A stretch of 19,237 nucleotides of DNA from CAYRNC01 sp964425645 (GCA_964425645.1 CAYRNC010000025.1:1-19237), one strand, 5' to 3'. Shown: positions 8,079 to 16,485, counted from the first letter of the stretch. Numbers and translations: made by a program. Notes: generated by a model from the sequence alone, not told the origin.

Positions 8079-9145
8079 TGATAAATATATTCTTTTGCGG
8101 CTTCTTCTCCCCTTAATATTCTGAGAACCCCTAGTGTCAAAGCTTCCATCTCATTTTCCCCCGGCAGCACCTCTACAGGTGCAATGAACTTTACTCTATC
8201 TGTTACCATCTTTATCATAAGATCCGAATATGCAACTCCGCCTGTCAAGATGATCGCATCTATGGGATAATCAAACACCGTACACAGATTCCCGATTCCT
8301 TTGGCTATCTGGTAACCCATTGCCTGATAGACAAGCATTGCATACTCATCTCCCATAGCAATGCGTTTTTCAACCTTTTCACAATCCGCTGTTCCAAGAA
8401 GGGCCTTAAGTCCCCCTCCCCCCCGGATCTTCTTTTTGATTTCCGACTCTGTATAGCGTCCGGAAAAGCATAGGTCTACAATGTAGTTCAACGGAACGCA
8501 GCCGGATCTGTCCGGAGCAAAAGGCCCTCCGTCGTCACTTATCGAATCTATAATTCGGCCTTTTTGATGGGCACTTATTGAAATTCCCCCTCCAAGATGC
8601 GCTGCCAAAAGGGTTAAATCCTCATAGCGTTTTTGATGCATTAAAGCGTATTTTCTGCACATGGCCTTGCTGTTCAGCACATGGCAAAAGCTCTGCCTTT
8701 TGATTTCGGGAATGCCCGTAATCCGTGCCAGATCATTAAATTCATCCGCAGATACCGCATCATATATGAAAGCAGGAATATTAAGAGGCTTTGCAATGGC
8801 ATCGGCTATCAATGCCCCTAAATTTGAAGCATGAACACCCAGCTTATCACCTAAAAGCAATTTCTTCATACTTTCGTTAACTAAATAACCTCCAGCATCA
8901 ATAGGCGGCAGCAGTCCTCCTCTGCCTACAACCGTCGAAAGAGTTTGTAAAGATACTCTTTTCTTTGAAAGCACCTCCATGACCTTATCCAGACGAAAAC
9001 ATAATTGATCCGTAATCTTAACGCAGCTGTCCAATTCTTTTGATCTGTGGACGATATTTGAAACGAAGACCGGGTTTTCATCAGAATATAACGCAACTTT
9101 GGTACTGGTTGATCCGGGATTGACGGAGAGTATCCTATGTACCAT
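8069..9145 (-). CDS. buk: Butyrate kinase
   Basis: The 358-residue enzyme is a member of the acetokinase (ASKHA) family and converts an acyl phosphate plus ADP to the acid plus ATP. Visible motifs are the N-terminal phosphate loop NPGSTSTKVALY (9-20), HLGGGIS near 183-189, DGGPFAPDRSG near 205-215, and the adenosine motif ILTGGVAYS near 300-308. Length and motifs match butyrate or branched-chain fatty acid kinases rather than acetate kinase (about 400 residues). The ATG at 9145 follows GGAGGTGA, which also contains the ptb stop codon, so translation is coupled. Substrate range (butyrate, isobutyrate, isovalerate) cannot be settled from sequence. Confidence 0.93.
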   Translation of the reverse strand: MVHRILSVNPGSTSTKVALYSDENPVFVSNIVHRSKELDSCVKITDQLCFRLDKVMEVLSKKRVSLQTLSTVVGRGGLLPPIDAGGYLVNESMKKLLLGDKLGVHASNLGALIADAIAKPLNIPAFIYDAVSADEFNDLARITGIPEIKRQSFCHVLNSKAMCRKYALMHQKRYEDLTLLAAHLGGGISISAHQKGRIIDSISDDGGPFAPDRSGCVPLNYIVDLCFSGRYTESEIKKKIRGGGGLKALLGTADCEKVEKRIAMGDEYAMLVYQAMGYQIAKGIGNLCTVFDYPIDAIILTGGVAYSDLMIKMVTDRVKFIAPVEVLPGENEMEALTLGVLRILRGEEAAKEYIYHQL

Positions 9146-9151
9146 TTTGCT

Positions 9152-10133
9152 TCACCTCCTTCCAGCATAACACGCTAATATCAGCGAATTGAGCTTCCCT
9201 TCTGCATTTTCAGCTCTTGAAGTCAGCACGATGGGATAGCTTGCCCCAAGCACCATACCTGCAATTTCCGCTCCGGCATAAACAGCTAAAGCCTTCCCTA
9301 CAATATTTCCCGCTTCAATATTAGGCATAAGAAACAAATCTACTTCTTCGCTGATTCTGCTGTCAATTCCTTTTTGTTTCGCAGCCACTCTGCTTAAAGC
9401 CACATCCATTGTAATTGGCCCTTCCAGAATGCATTTGGGAAGCAGACCCGATTCATACATCTTCCGTAATTCCGCCGCATCGATGGTTGCCGGCATTTTA
9501 GGGTTAATTGCTTCGTTAGCTGCAAGAACAGCCACTTTAGGCTGCATTATACCTATGTTGTGAAGAGCGAGGAGAGCGTTGATCAATATCCCCTTTTTGG
9601 CATTCAGATTCGGTGCTATATTCATTCCTCCGTCGGTATGGAAAAACAATCTATTGGCGCCCGGTATGTTAAAAGCGGCCAAATGGCTCAAAATATTATC
9701 ATTACCCGGTCTATGTTTTTAAATATGTTATCAAATGCTCTGTATATAACNNNNNNNNNNGAAGAAAGTCGCTGCTATTGATAAGGCCCTTCATCAGCAC
9801 GTCTGCACGCCCCTCTTTTACAAGCGAAACTGCAACTGCTGCAGCAGTTTTTTTGTTTACCTCATGGATGATTTCCGCTTGATATGGAAAAACTGTCTTT
9901 TCCATCAGCCTGAGAATCTTCTCTTTATCCCCTATCAGAATTGCTTTTGCTATACCCTTCTCATATGCAACTTTTAAGGTTTTCATCCCCTCTTCGTCCT
10001 CTGCACAAGCCATGCTAACTACAGAAGCCTTCCGTTGCTCAAGATACTTTCTCATCTTTTGAAAATCCATGTCCGAAACATCCCTTTCTTTATCAGAAGA
10101 TTTTTTCAAACCTATCACGGATATCTTTGACAT
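9152..10133 (-). CDS. ptb: Phosphate butyryltransferase, split by gap
   Basis: The two parts belong to one enzyme that converts butyryl-CoA and phosphate to butyryl phosphate for the next gene. The N-terminal part (9761-10133) ends in LMKGLINSSDFL. The C-terminal part (9152 to about 9691) starts near LSHLAAFNIPG and carries TDGGMNIAP, NPKMPATIDAAEL and NIEAGNIVGKAL, all typical of Ptb. Between them lie ten N (9751-9760) and about 60 bases in which no single frame is open to the second part, so the contig edge is probably faulty. The outermost ATG is at 10133. An ATG at 10070 with AAAGGGA upstream fits better, because the predicted transcript starts only about 8 bases before 10133. Confidence 0.88.
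9751..9760. other. Assembly gap (ten N)
   Basis: Ten unresolved bases lie inside ptb. The true distance is unknown. Ptb proteins have roughly 16 residues between the DFL and LSH segments. Confidence 0.98.
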
Positions 10134-10147
10134 CTGTCGTTCAGCAG

Positions 10148-10156
10148 ATTATAACA
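10148..10156 (-). promoter_or_regulatory. Extended -10 promoter of ptb-buk
   Basis: The minus strand shows TGTTATAAT with TATAAT at 10148-10153. A weak TTTAAA lies 17 bases further upstream. The start would fall near 10141. Confidence 0.5.
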
Positions 10157-10252
10157 TTTTACTATCCTAATTTAAAACACAAAGGCTGTTTTCAAACAAA
10201 AATATTCCCGTTCGCCCCGACATCTGCGATACATGATGACCGCGCTGCATTT

Positions 10253-10287
10253 AAAAACCTTTCAGATATTTTTTATATTCTGAAAGG
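10253..10287 (-). terminator. Intrinsic terminator after lipoprotein gene
   Basis: A 9-bp stem (10258-10266 with 10279-10287) is followed on the minus strand by TTTTT. It sits about 50 bases after the lipoprotein stop and before the ptb promoter, so it separates the two units. Confidence 0.75.
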
Positions 10288-10337
10288 CTTTTACTGCATT
10301 TTTTGCAGCATATCATTGCAGTTTTGCGAATTTGCAT

Positions 10338-10838
10338 TTAGTCTTTTTCAATATATTCGATATTTGGAGTCCCTTCTTTCCCGTTATAGGTGATGTAGTA
10401 ATTTGCTGATCCTTCTTTACCATCGAAAGAGAGCTGATAATGAGGGCCTCCCTCCGGTCTCATGGCAGTCAGATCCAATATGAAATCCTTACCAACATCC
10501 CTATTTACATAAAGCGCTTCATAACGCGGAAAATTCTCCTTCTCCACGTCAAGTGACCATATAGTTACAGTATCTACTTTTTTTGCAGGTATTAAAAGAA
10601 GCCTTTCGTTGCCTTGATCCAAAACCAGCTTTTCAGATGCTTGCAGTGCCTTTTCCTGCTCTGCATCAGGCGCATTGATCAATATTGCATAGCAGTTTTT
10701 CGGTGCTGCCTTCCATAGGCTTTCCTTTGCCGCACCTTCTTTGTTTTTGCTATCGTTTTTCCCGAGTTTTTCACATCCGTATATAGAAAACATTAAGACA
10801 AAAATAATGCACCCGTACACCATCGTCTTCCTTTTCAT
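10338..10838 (-). CDS. Putative lipoprotein, unknown function
   Basis: The 166-residue product begins with a lipoprotein signal: basic MKRK, a hydrophobic core, then a lipobox ending SIYGC with C22 as the likely lipidated cysteine. The mature part starts with a charged, Lys-rich linker. The body shows no enzyme motif I recognise. Its C-terminal half is beta-rich by appearance, with two similar strands DGKEGSANYYITY and NGKEGTPNIEYI about 15 residues apart. It would be anchored on the outer face of the membrane. The ATG at 10838 follows a G-rich site (GGCGGGGG). It lies about 80 bases downstream of the duplicated-domain gene. A TATAAT sequence in that gap suggests its own promoter, although co-transcription is possible. 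Confidence 0.7.
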   Translation of the reverse strand: MKRKTMVYGCIIFVLMFSIYGCEKLGKNDSKNKEGAAKESLWKAAPKNCYAILINAPDAEQEKALQASEKLVLDQGNERLLLIPAKKVDTVTIWSLDVEKENFPRYEALYVNRDVGKDFILDLTAMRPEGGPHYQLSFDGKEGSANYYITYNGKEGTPNIEYIEKD

Positions 10839-10921
10839 GCTGTATACCCCCGCCTAAATTATATTTTTTATTTATTTTCTCCACATTCCCTCTATATTAT
10901 TCGAACAGTAATTCCATCATT

Positions 10922-11557
10922 TCAGCCGGATAATATTTGCACCGTCAGGGCACTGGTCTGCGGCGGTATGCTCGCCGTTTGAAATGATGCTCTTTCAATT
11001 CTTACTATCTGGCCGGGCCGTATAGCCCCAAGCGTTATTCTTTTTCCGTCGTTATCCCTTAATTGCGTTCGTCTGCTGACAGAATACCTCATTTGACGAT
11101 TTGGATCGTTTGGAACTCCGGTCAGGATATAGCCGAATCTGCCTTCCTCAAAAACCCTGATAACTCTTCCTTCATCGATTAACGAAGATTTTTCATTTTT
11201 GACGACCGTTATATTGAAAGCTCTTGCCTGAGGCGGTATGCTTCTTGTCATAGCAGCGGAAAACCTTGCATTTACAACCATACCCCTTCTCAGTTCTCTC
11301 ACCCCTATCCTTTTTCCGAATTGGTCAGCAATTCTAGTTTCCGTATCGGTTATTAGCGTCAGCACATGCATCAAAACTATTTGATTTCGGTCCTCTATCT
11401 CGTAAGATATTGTAACATGCCCTGTTCTGCCGCTAACAGATACATTTTCAATCAGCGCATTTTTTGCACCGATTACTTTTGTCGTCGAAAGGACGTCTTC
11501 AACCGCAAAAAGATCTGATGATTTTAAAAGATCCTTTTCGACATATTCTTCATCCAT
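10922..11557 (-). CDS. Protein with 80-residue internal duplication
   Basis: The 211-residue protein is not one I can name. It has no signal peptide and no membrane helix. Two related segments lie exactly 80 residues apart: GKRI at 81-84 and 161-164, the (L/I)R-x-G turn at 89-92 and 169-172, and SIPPQ at 106-110 and 186-190. Each is followed by a beta-like strand (AFNITVV and ALTVQIL). This suggests two small beta-barrel (OB-like) units after an unrelated 70-residue N-terminal part. The ATG at 11557 has AAAGGAGGT 6 bases upstream. A TATAAT-like sequence lies about 35 bases upstream, without a clear -35. The function is unknown. Confidence 0.7.
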   Translation of the reverse strand: MDEEYVEKDLLKSSDLFAVEDVLSTTKVIGAKNALIENVSVSGRTGHVTISYEIEDRNQIVLMHVLTLITDTETRIADQFGKRIGVRELRRGMVVNARFSAAMTRSIPPQARAFNITVVKNEKSSLIDEGRVIRVFEEGRFGYILTGVPNDPNRQMRYSVSRRTQLRDNDGKRITLGAIRPGQIVRIERASFQTASIPPQTSALTVQILSG

Positions 11558-11648
11558 AAGTTGACCTCCTTTATATTATTATTAGTATTATATTTATTTA
11601 CAGCGATAAAGTTACTGCACAAAATTGATTGCCCCTTTTTCAGCACAT

Positions 11649-11676
11649 AAAAAACCGCCGTTTTATGTTTGGCGGC
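11649..11676 (-). terminator. Intrinsic terminator after M20 gene
   Basis: A 5-bp GC stem (11655-11659 with 11671-11675) is followed on the minus strand by TTTTTT. It lies 20 bases beyond the M20 stop codon. Confidence 0.7.
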
Positions 11677-11695
11677 CCTTATAGCTAAGCAATCC

Positions 11696-12958
11696 CTATT
11701 TTACGTCGGCCTTAAGCACGGCATTCAACATAACTGTTGCACCGGCAGTGCATTGCCCTGGTGTAGAATGCTCCATCTCCGTATGGGATAAACCATCCTT
11801 TGAAACTACAAATATCATGGTCGTAGGTATCATGTAACTTGCGAACTGGGCATCATGGCCCGCACCTGAATGAATGCATTGGTGTGCAACACCGATTTCT
11901 TCTGCGGATTGTTTTACAAAGCCTATCAGCTCCTTATCAAAATAAACGGTGTCCCTTGCCCAAGCCTCCCTGATTTCGCATTTGCATCCGGACCAATCTT
12001 CGCTTTCAAGACTTTTTACAATATTCAAAACCTGCGTTCGGACCTCTGGATCTTCATGCCTAACAGCTAAAAAGAATTCAACAAAGTTCGGAATAACAGT
12101 ATGTACACATGGACGGCAAACAATTTCACCCGTCGTATAGACTAATTCGGGTCTGTTTAATTTATCAATTTCATCATGTAAATAACACAGGGCCTGTGCG
12201 GCCGCATACAATGCATCTTTTCTTTTACCCATAGGAAATGTCCCTGCATGTGCAGACTGTCCATAAAAGCCTATCCTATAGTTAAACATTCCAAGCACAC
12301 AGTCCACAACACCTACTTCATTGCCCGCATCCTCCAAAATGGGCCCCTGCTCGATATGAAGCTCAAACATGGCCTTGTATTGTTTAGGATTTAATCTGTA
12401 TCTTCTGTTCCCTTTGTAGCCTGACGCTTCAAAGGCATCCCCGAATGTTTTAGAAGCATCGAGCACACTTTTGGAGACCATCATATCCTCCTTTTTAAAA
12501 TTCTTGGCTATGGCCGAAGGCAGGTAATCATTGCATACTATACCGGAAACCATCATGGCAGGAGGGTATAGCGAACCCTCTTCATTCGTCCAGATCATAG
12601 CGGTAAAAGGATGTTAATGAGGAATATTTTCACCTATAACGGTTTCAAGGACCTCCATAGCCCCCATAACACCCAATATACCGTCATAGTTGCCTCCGTT
12701 TCTCACAGAATCCACATGTGAAGTCATAACAATTCTTTTTGCGGCAGGATCGGTGCCGGGGATAGTTGCATACATATTTGCCACGTCATCGATTTCGATA
12801 AGTGCACCTATAGCCTCCATTCTTTTTTTGAATTCAGCCCTGGCCATAAGGGCCTCCGGGGATAAGGAATATCTGGTAACGCCGCCATGTCCGGCATCAC
12901 CGAATTTGCTGAAGGTCAGGATTTTGTCTGTCATTCTTTTTACGTCGCAGGTAAACAT
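11696..12958 (-). pseudogene. M20 amidohydrolase with in-frame stop
   Basis: The two parts form one Zn-dependent hydrolase of the allantoate amidohydrolase / N-carbamoyl-L-amino-acid hydrolase group. The N-terminal part (12614-12958) has SHVDSVRNGG with metal ligands H81 and D92 (counted from the ATG at 12958). It ends at TAA (12614-12616). The frame then continues without shift as HPFTAMIWTNEEG, with the glutamate metal-ligand motif, ELHIEQGP and the histidine motif SGAGHDAQ to the stop at 11696. The joined length, about 420 residues, is normal. The start is ATG 12958 with AAGGGTGA upstream; the GTG at 12967 lies inside that site. A single base change from CAA or AAA would explain the stop. 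A sequencing error is equally possible. Confidence 0.85.
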
Positions 12959-12992
12959 AGAACTCACCCTTCTTCGCTTAAGATCAAATAGA

Positions 12993-13006
12993 TGAAACTG
13001 GTTTCA
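12993..13006. promoter_or_regulatory. cre/LacI-like operator of M20 gene
   Basis: TGAAAC-N2-GTTTCA is a perfect 14-base symmetric site. It matches 13 of 14 positions of the catabolite-responsive element consensus TGWAANCGNTNWCA. It overlaps the expected transcription start, where a bound LacI/CcpA-type protein would block. Confidence 0.55.
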
Positions 13007-13011
13007 GATCA

Positions 13012-13017
13012 ATTATA
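13012..13017 (-). promoter_or_regulatory. -10 element of M20 gene
   Basis: A perfect TATAAT on the minus strand lies about 55 bases before the M20 start codon. The -35 region is poor, so activity may be weak or need an activator. Confidence 0.45.
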
Positions 13018-13042
13018 CATATTTGCATCAATAAAAAAGGAT

Positions 13043-13171
13043 CTATTTGGATTTAATGGAATCAGACGAAGTCTTAGACAGCCTCCTTAACTTCTCTAAT
13101 TTTTCTTCACTGCTTCTACCATATACCCCCGCAACTTTACGGTACATACTGTTCCGTGATGCTTTGCACAT
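13043..13171 (-). CDS. Possible 42-residue ORF at the blaR1 end
   Basis: A small frame starts with ATG inside the last codons of the BlaR1-like gene and ends with TAG at 13043. The product is basic and helix-like (EEKLEKLRRLSK). There is no clear ribosome site. It is open through the whole otherwise empty stretch, but could be chance. Confidence 0.2.
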   Translation of the reverse strand: MCKASRNSMYRKVAGVYGRSSEEKLEKLRRLSKTSSDSIKSK

Positions 13172-15212
13172 ATCCGTCTTTTGTTATTATATGAAAGGGA
13201 GGAACAAGTTCTTCAAACTGATTCAGATATCGAATGAATTCATCCATTGTAACCGATTTATGACCTGCATTGCCCGCGTTCGAATCAATAATATTGTATT
13301 CAGTTTCCTCTAAAACCTGATGAAACATTGGATAGCTTACCGGATTGTGAATATAGAAGCCGTTTGGCATATCGTTCGGGCTGATATTAAGTTCTTTTAA
13401 TCTTTTTTCATCCTCAAGAGTAAGCCATTCAATTTGATCGAGATGAAAATATGGTTTTGAATATTCATCTTTGACAAAGTTGCTTATAAAACCTATATAA
13501 TGGCTCACAGGTGTATTAAGAAAATCTTCTGCCTTCGCATGATATTGAATTTCCAATTTATCCGAAGCTGTTCTTTGCCCTAACCCTTCCTTTCCGTTAA
13601 TATATTTCAACGCTACTTGTATAGGGTCCAGAAGGTATAATTCTGTCCCCTCATCACATGCTATTTGCAAAGAATCGTAATATGCTCCAATTCTGTTTAA
13701 AGTTGCAGGAATATCATGATATATCGTCCCGTTTCCATCCATCCACCGCTCAACACACCAAATGCCAGATCCTCCCTGTGCGGACGGTTGCGATAAAAAA
13801 AGTTGACATGCTTCCCCTGTAGACAGAGGAAATTTAACAATTACATGTTCCCCGCCGTACGTCTCATAGGGAAGTAATCCGTTTCTTTCAAGGTAAACCC
13901 GCAGCAGAGTTTCCCGGCCTGGCACAGTATCACCGTTTCCGTTCAATCCGTCAATTGAAAAGATACCGCCCAAATATTCGGGTGCCGTTTGTTCATACAA
14001 AAATACCAACGCCTTAAATCCCATGCTGTCATCCTCAAGAATCCAACCATCGACATAATTCACATTTCCCAGTGAAGCTTCCTCGATATTATCCGCTTTC
14101 CATCTGTATTCGATATGCCAGATTTCAACCGGGGAATCCAATATATCCTCAAACCTGTCCATTCTTTCAAATTTTGTAATCTCGTAGTCAATATTTGCAA
14201 ATTCAACCCATTTTGCATCCTTATACGCCGCAATCTGCGTTTGAACAAATTGTTCGGCATAATCTTTCTCCGTCATCTTTACATCGGGAGAATCAGTTAA
14301 AAGTGCTGTTCCGATCGCTGTCGCTACTATGACAGAAACGACAATGATCCAAAAAGCGGGTCTTTTGTAACTCAATATGTTCATGATACGCCCTTTCGTA
14401 CTGCTTTCACTGAAAGCCAGAGGACATCCTCCTATTATCCGTTTACCGGCGGACAGGGTTAAAATCGAGGTTGCGTATTCTCTTTTAATATCGGTGCCTA
14501 ACTGTTTAATGACACTTTCATCGCAAGACTGTTCCATATCCTCACCCATTAGAAGGAAGGCAACCCATACCACCGGATTGTACCAATGAATGCACAGCAC
14601 TAAAAACGCTAAAAGTTTAATTACATGATCGAATCTTTTGATATGAGTTTGTTCATGTTTAATAATATAGGTCCTTTCCTTGCGAGACAGGCCTTTGGGA
14701 AGATAGATCTTAGGTTTAAAAACGCCATAGACAAAGGGGGTTCTGATTTCATCTATTTCATATATATTCTCGTAAATCAATTCGGATGTTTTCAGTTTTC
14801 TAAACAGCCTTACCGCGGTAAAAATGCTGTAAATGAACAGGATAAAGACCCCAAACAACCAAACAGATTCCCCTATAACTATCCAAAGGTGAGTGGGATT
14901 GACGATTATATCTGCGGCAGCTGCAGGCATGGTATGATTAGGAAGCTGATCGATGGCATCAATGCTGCTATCCACGGGCAACTTAATATCATGGATAATT
15001 ACATCAGGTACAGCTCTTGTATTAATCCTAATCAGACTGTAAACACTTTCAAAAGAAAGCGGACATACAAGTCTGTAAAAAGCCACGGACCACAGGGCAT
15101 ATGAAAAGATCTTAGGCGATCTTTTTAACAGCAATCGAGCGAGAATTATTAACAAAATTACATAGCTTCCGGTGATACTCATATTTAGAAATTGTAAAAA
15201 CACCTTTTCCAT
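13137..15212 (-). CDS. BlaR1-like M56 metalloprotease sensor
   Basis: The 691-residue membrane protein has an N-terminal peptidase M56 region with helices near 13-30, 36-52 and 108-134. The TPFVYGVFKPKIYLP signature lies near 158-172, and the zinc-protease motif HEQTH is at 186-190, followed by ED near 224-225. A further helix is at about 287-304. The outer C-terminal domain (about 310-691) is not a penicillin-binding domain: I see no SxxK-SxN-KTG series. Known BlaR1/MecR1 proteins bind a beta-lactam outside and cleave the BlaI repressor inside. Here the ligand must differ. The ATG at 15212 lies 2 bases after the blaI-like stop, with GGGAG upstream, so the two genes are coupled. Confidence 0.88.
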   Translation of the reverse strand: MEKVFLQFLNMSITGSYVILLIILARLLLKRSPKIFSYALWSVAFYRLVCPLSFESVYSLIRINTRAVPDVIIHDIKLPVDSSIDAIDQLPNHTMPAAAADIIVNPTHLWIVIGESVWLFGVFILFIYSIFTAVRLFRKLKTSELIYENIYEIDEIRTPFVYGVFKPKIYLPKGLSRKERTYIIKHEQTHIKRFDHVIKLLAFLVLCIHWYNPVVWVAFLLMGEDMEQSCDESVIKQLGTDIKREYATSILTLSAGKRIIGGCPLAFSESSTKGRIMNILSYKRPAFWIIVVSVIVATAIGTALLTDSPDVKMTEKDYAEQFVQTQIAAYKDAKWVEFANIDYEITKFERMDRFEDILDSPVEIWHIEYRWKADNIEEASLGNVNYVDGWILEDDSMGFKALVFLYEQTAPEYLGGIFSIDGLNGNGDTVPGRETLLRVYLERNGLLPYETYGGEHVIVKFPLSTGEACQLFLSQPSAQGGSGIWCVERWMDGNGTIYHDIPATLNRIGAYYDSLQIACDEGTELYLLDPIQVALKYINGKEGLGQRTASDKLEIQYHAKAEDFLNTPVSHYIGFISNFVKDEYSKPYFHLDQIEWLTLEDEKRLKELNISPNDMPNGFYIHNPVSYPMFHQVLEETEYNIIDSNAGNAGHKSVTMDEFIRYLNQFEELVPPFHIITKDGYVQSITEQYVP

Positions 15213-15214
15213 AT

Positions 15215-15577
15215 CTACTTCTCCCTGTATCCATCTATCAATTGCTGCAATTCATCAATCTCTTTGTCATCTAACTTACGGCCTTCGACAAAGGCGGCAA
15301 TGAACCTCGGAAGGGACCCGTTAAATATTTTTTCAACCAACTGCTTGCCCTGCCTTGCATAGAAATTTTCTTTGGAAATTAGGGAAATAACGGTACCATC
15401 CCTGTTTTCAAATACCTTTTTTTCCAGCAAGCGCTTCAACATCGTATAAGTAGTCGATTTTTTCCAGCAAAATTCAATTTCACACAACCGAACCAATTCA
15501 CCCGATCCTACAGGCTCCTTTGCCCAAATAATATCCGCAAATTTGGCTTCCATTTCCGTCAGTCTATACTTCTCCAT
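15215..15577 (-). CDS. BlaI/MecI-family transcriptional repressor
   Basis: A 120-residue winged-helix repressor of the BlaI/MecI/CopY family. It begins LTEMEAKFADIIWAKEPVGSGELV, contains the recognition region KKSTTYTMLKRLLEKKVF (about 38-55), and a C-terminal dimerisation helix pair. In the family, the paired BlaR1 protease triggers cleavage of the repressor within the C-terminal part. The ATG at 15577 follows GGGGTGG 6 bases upstream. It is the first gene of a two-gene unit with the M56 sensor and probably represses its own promoter through the inverted repeat just upstream. Whether there are other targets elsewhere is unknown. Confidence 0.92.
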   Translation of the reverse strand: MEKYRLTEMEAKFADIIWAKEPVGSGELVRLCEIEFCWKKSTTYTMLKRLLEKKVFENRDGTVISLISKENFYARQGKQLVEKIFNGSLPRFIAAFVEGRKLDDKEIDELQQLIDGYREK

Positions 15578-15603
15578 AAAACACCACCCCTAAAACTTGT
15601 CTT

Positions 15604-15622
15604 GGTCTACGTATATTAGACC
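15604..15622. promoter_or_regulatory. Probable BlaI-type operator
   Basis: GGTCTA-N7-TAGACC is a perfect 6-bp inverted repeat about 30 bases before the repressor start and just downstream of the promoter. A related half site TAGACCTA (15646-15653) lies in the promoter spacer. Both are placed to give autorepression. Confidence 0.6.
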
Positions 15623-15632
15623 GGCTGCATTC

Positions 15633-15661
15633 AGTTTACAACGCATAGACCTAAATGTCAA
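15633..15661 (-). promoter_or_regulatory. Promoter of the blaI-blaR1-like unit
   Basis: On the minus strand a perfect TTGACA (15656-15661) and TAAACT (15633-15638, 4 of 6) are separated by exactly 17 bases. Confidence 0.7.
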
Positions 15662-15709
15662 TAAGAATGACACTGAAAAATGCTACTGATATTTTAATAA
15701 TTCAGTTAT

Positions 15710-15820
15710 TTAAGTGTGGAATTTCAGGAATCTACCAGTTAGATGTCCCGGAACCGGAAATTGGATATGGAGAAGCCTGCCAAGGGGTTTAACCGGTGAA
15801 GGTGTCATTGTCTTTTCCAT
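15710..15820 (-). CDS. Possible 36-residue ORF
   Basis: The frame begins with ATG directly after the stop codon of the 156-residue membrane protein gene and ends at 15710. A GAGGT lies 13 bases upstream, which is too far for a good site. The product is basic and proline-rich with no known motif. The nearby promoter of the repressor gene points away, so it could only be read from upstream. Confidence 0.25.
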   Translation of the reverse strand: MEKTMTPSPVKPLGRLLHIQFPVPGHLTGRFLKFHT

Positions 15821-16291
15821 TTAACATATATTTACCTCAGGATTTAAAGCCTTGCTTCTGCGCTTTCCGGTTATAAAGATACAATTTAAAATAAGAAGCA
15901 ACATCATTGAGTGTATAAACAACCGCTTTAGTTCGATTGTTGATGGATAGTTAACTTGAATATTGCGTCCTTCAATCTGAACAGTAAGATTCTTCAGATG
16001 ATACAGACCTCCAAGCATCCTGTCAAGCGTGGCATATACAGGGAATTTAACATCGTTGGCCTGTTTTCCCCGAAATGTTACAACAACCCCGCCATCTGTG
16101 TTTTTAAACTGTGACAGATCCTGTTCCAGTGCCACTATATTGCTATCTAAGGTTTTTATGGCACTTAAATTTTCAATCTCTGAATAAATTTTTTTATCTA
16201 TATTATTGACGGTATAACTGCAAAAAGGGATAATAGCCGCTGCAACTATAAAAAGAACTACGCATAAATTAAGTGTTAATATTCTATTCAT
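15821..16291 (-). CDS. Two-helix membrane protein, unknown
   Basis: The 156-residue product has an N-terminal helix (about 5-27), an outer domain of about 95 residues and a second helix near 126-142, followed by a basic tail (GKRRSK). The topology is that of a protein with a central extracytoplasmic part. The outer segment includes a coiled-coil-like stretch (KIYSEIENLSAIKTLDSN) and beta-like strands (GGVVVTFRG). I recognise no family. The ATG at 16291 has AGGATGG 5 bases upstream, and it overlaps the stop of a short upstream frame (ATGA). It lies downstream of a promoter at 16472-16501. Confidence 0.65.
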   Translation of the reverse strand: MNRILTLNLCVVLFIVAAAIIPFCSYTVNNIDKKIYSEIENLSAIKTLDSNIVALEQDLSQFKNTDGGVVVTFRGKQANDVKFPVYATLDRMLGGLYHLKNLTVQIEGRNIQVNYPSTIELKRLFIHSMMLLLILNCIFITGKRRSKALNPEVNIC

Positions 16292-16485
16292 TTTACCATC
16301 CTGTTTAACAATTGTTTAGCCTGCCGCATCTCCCCTGCATGGAATTCAGCCGATATGGTCGCGCAAGAGGCCATTCCAACAAATATGACAGAAAACGCCC
16401 GATTTCCGCTTCTGTTAAATATACAATTACCTGCTGCCTCCAGAGGCTCATCTTTTGCAAGATTTTGATATATTATAACCCCACT
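16288..16485 (-). other. Open frame fused by ATGA overlap, no start
   Basis: A stretch of 65 codons is open and ends with TGA overlapping the next gene's ATG. Its last residues (EMRQAKQLLNRMVK) look coding. The only ATG in the frame before the C-terminal basic stretch is an internal one followed by 26 codons, with no good ribosome site. It may be a gene remnant, a short gene with an unusual start, or chance. Confidence 0.25.

Noticed and set aside
12614..12616. Programmed read-through in the M20 gene
   Set aside because: TAA is not used for selenocysteine or pyrrolysine, and I see no stimulatory element. A point mutation or sequencing error is simpler.
14625..15104. 159-residue plus-strand frame
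   Set aside because: It lies wholly antisense to the conserved M56 protease domain, with no ribosome site or family pattern.
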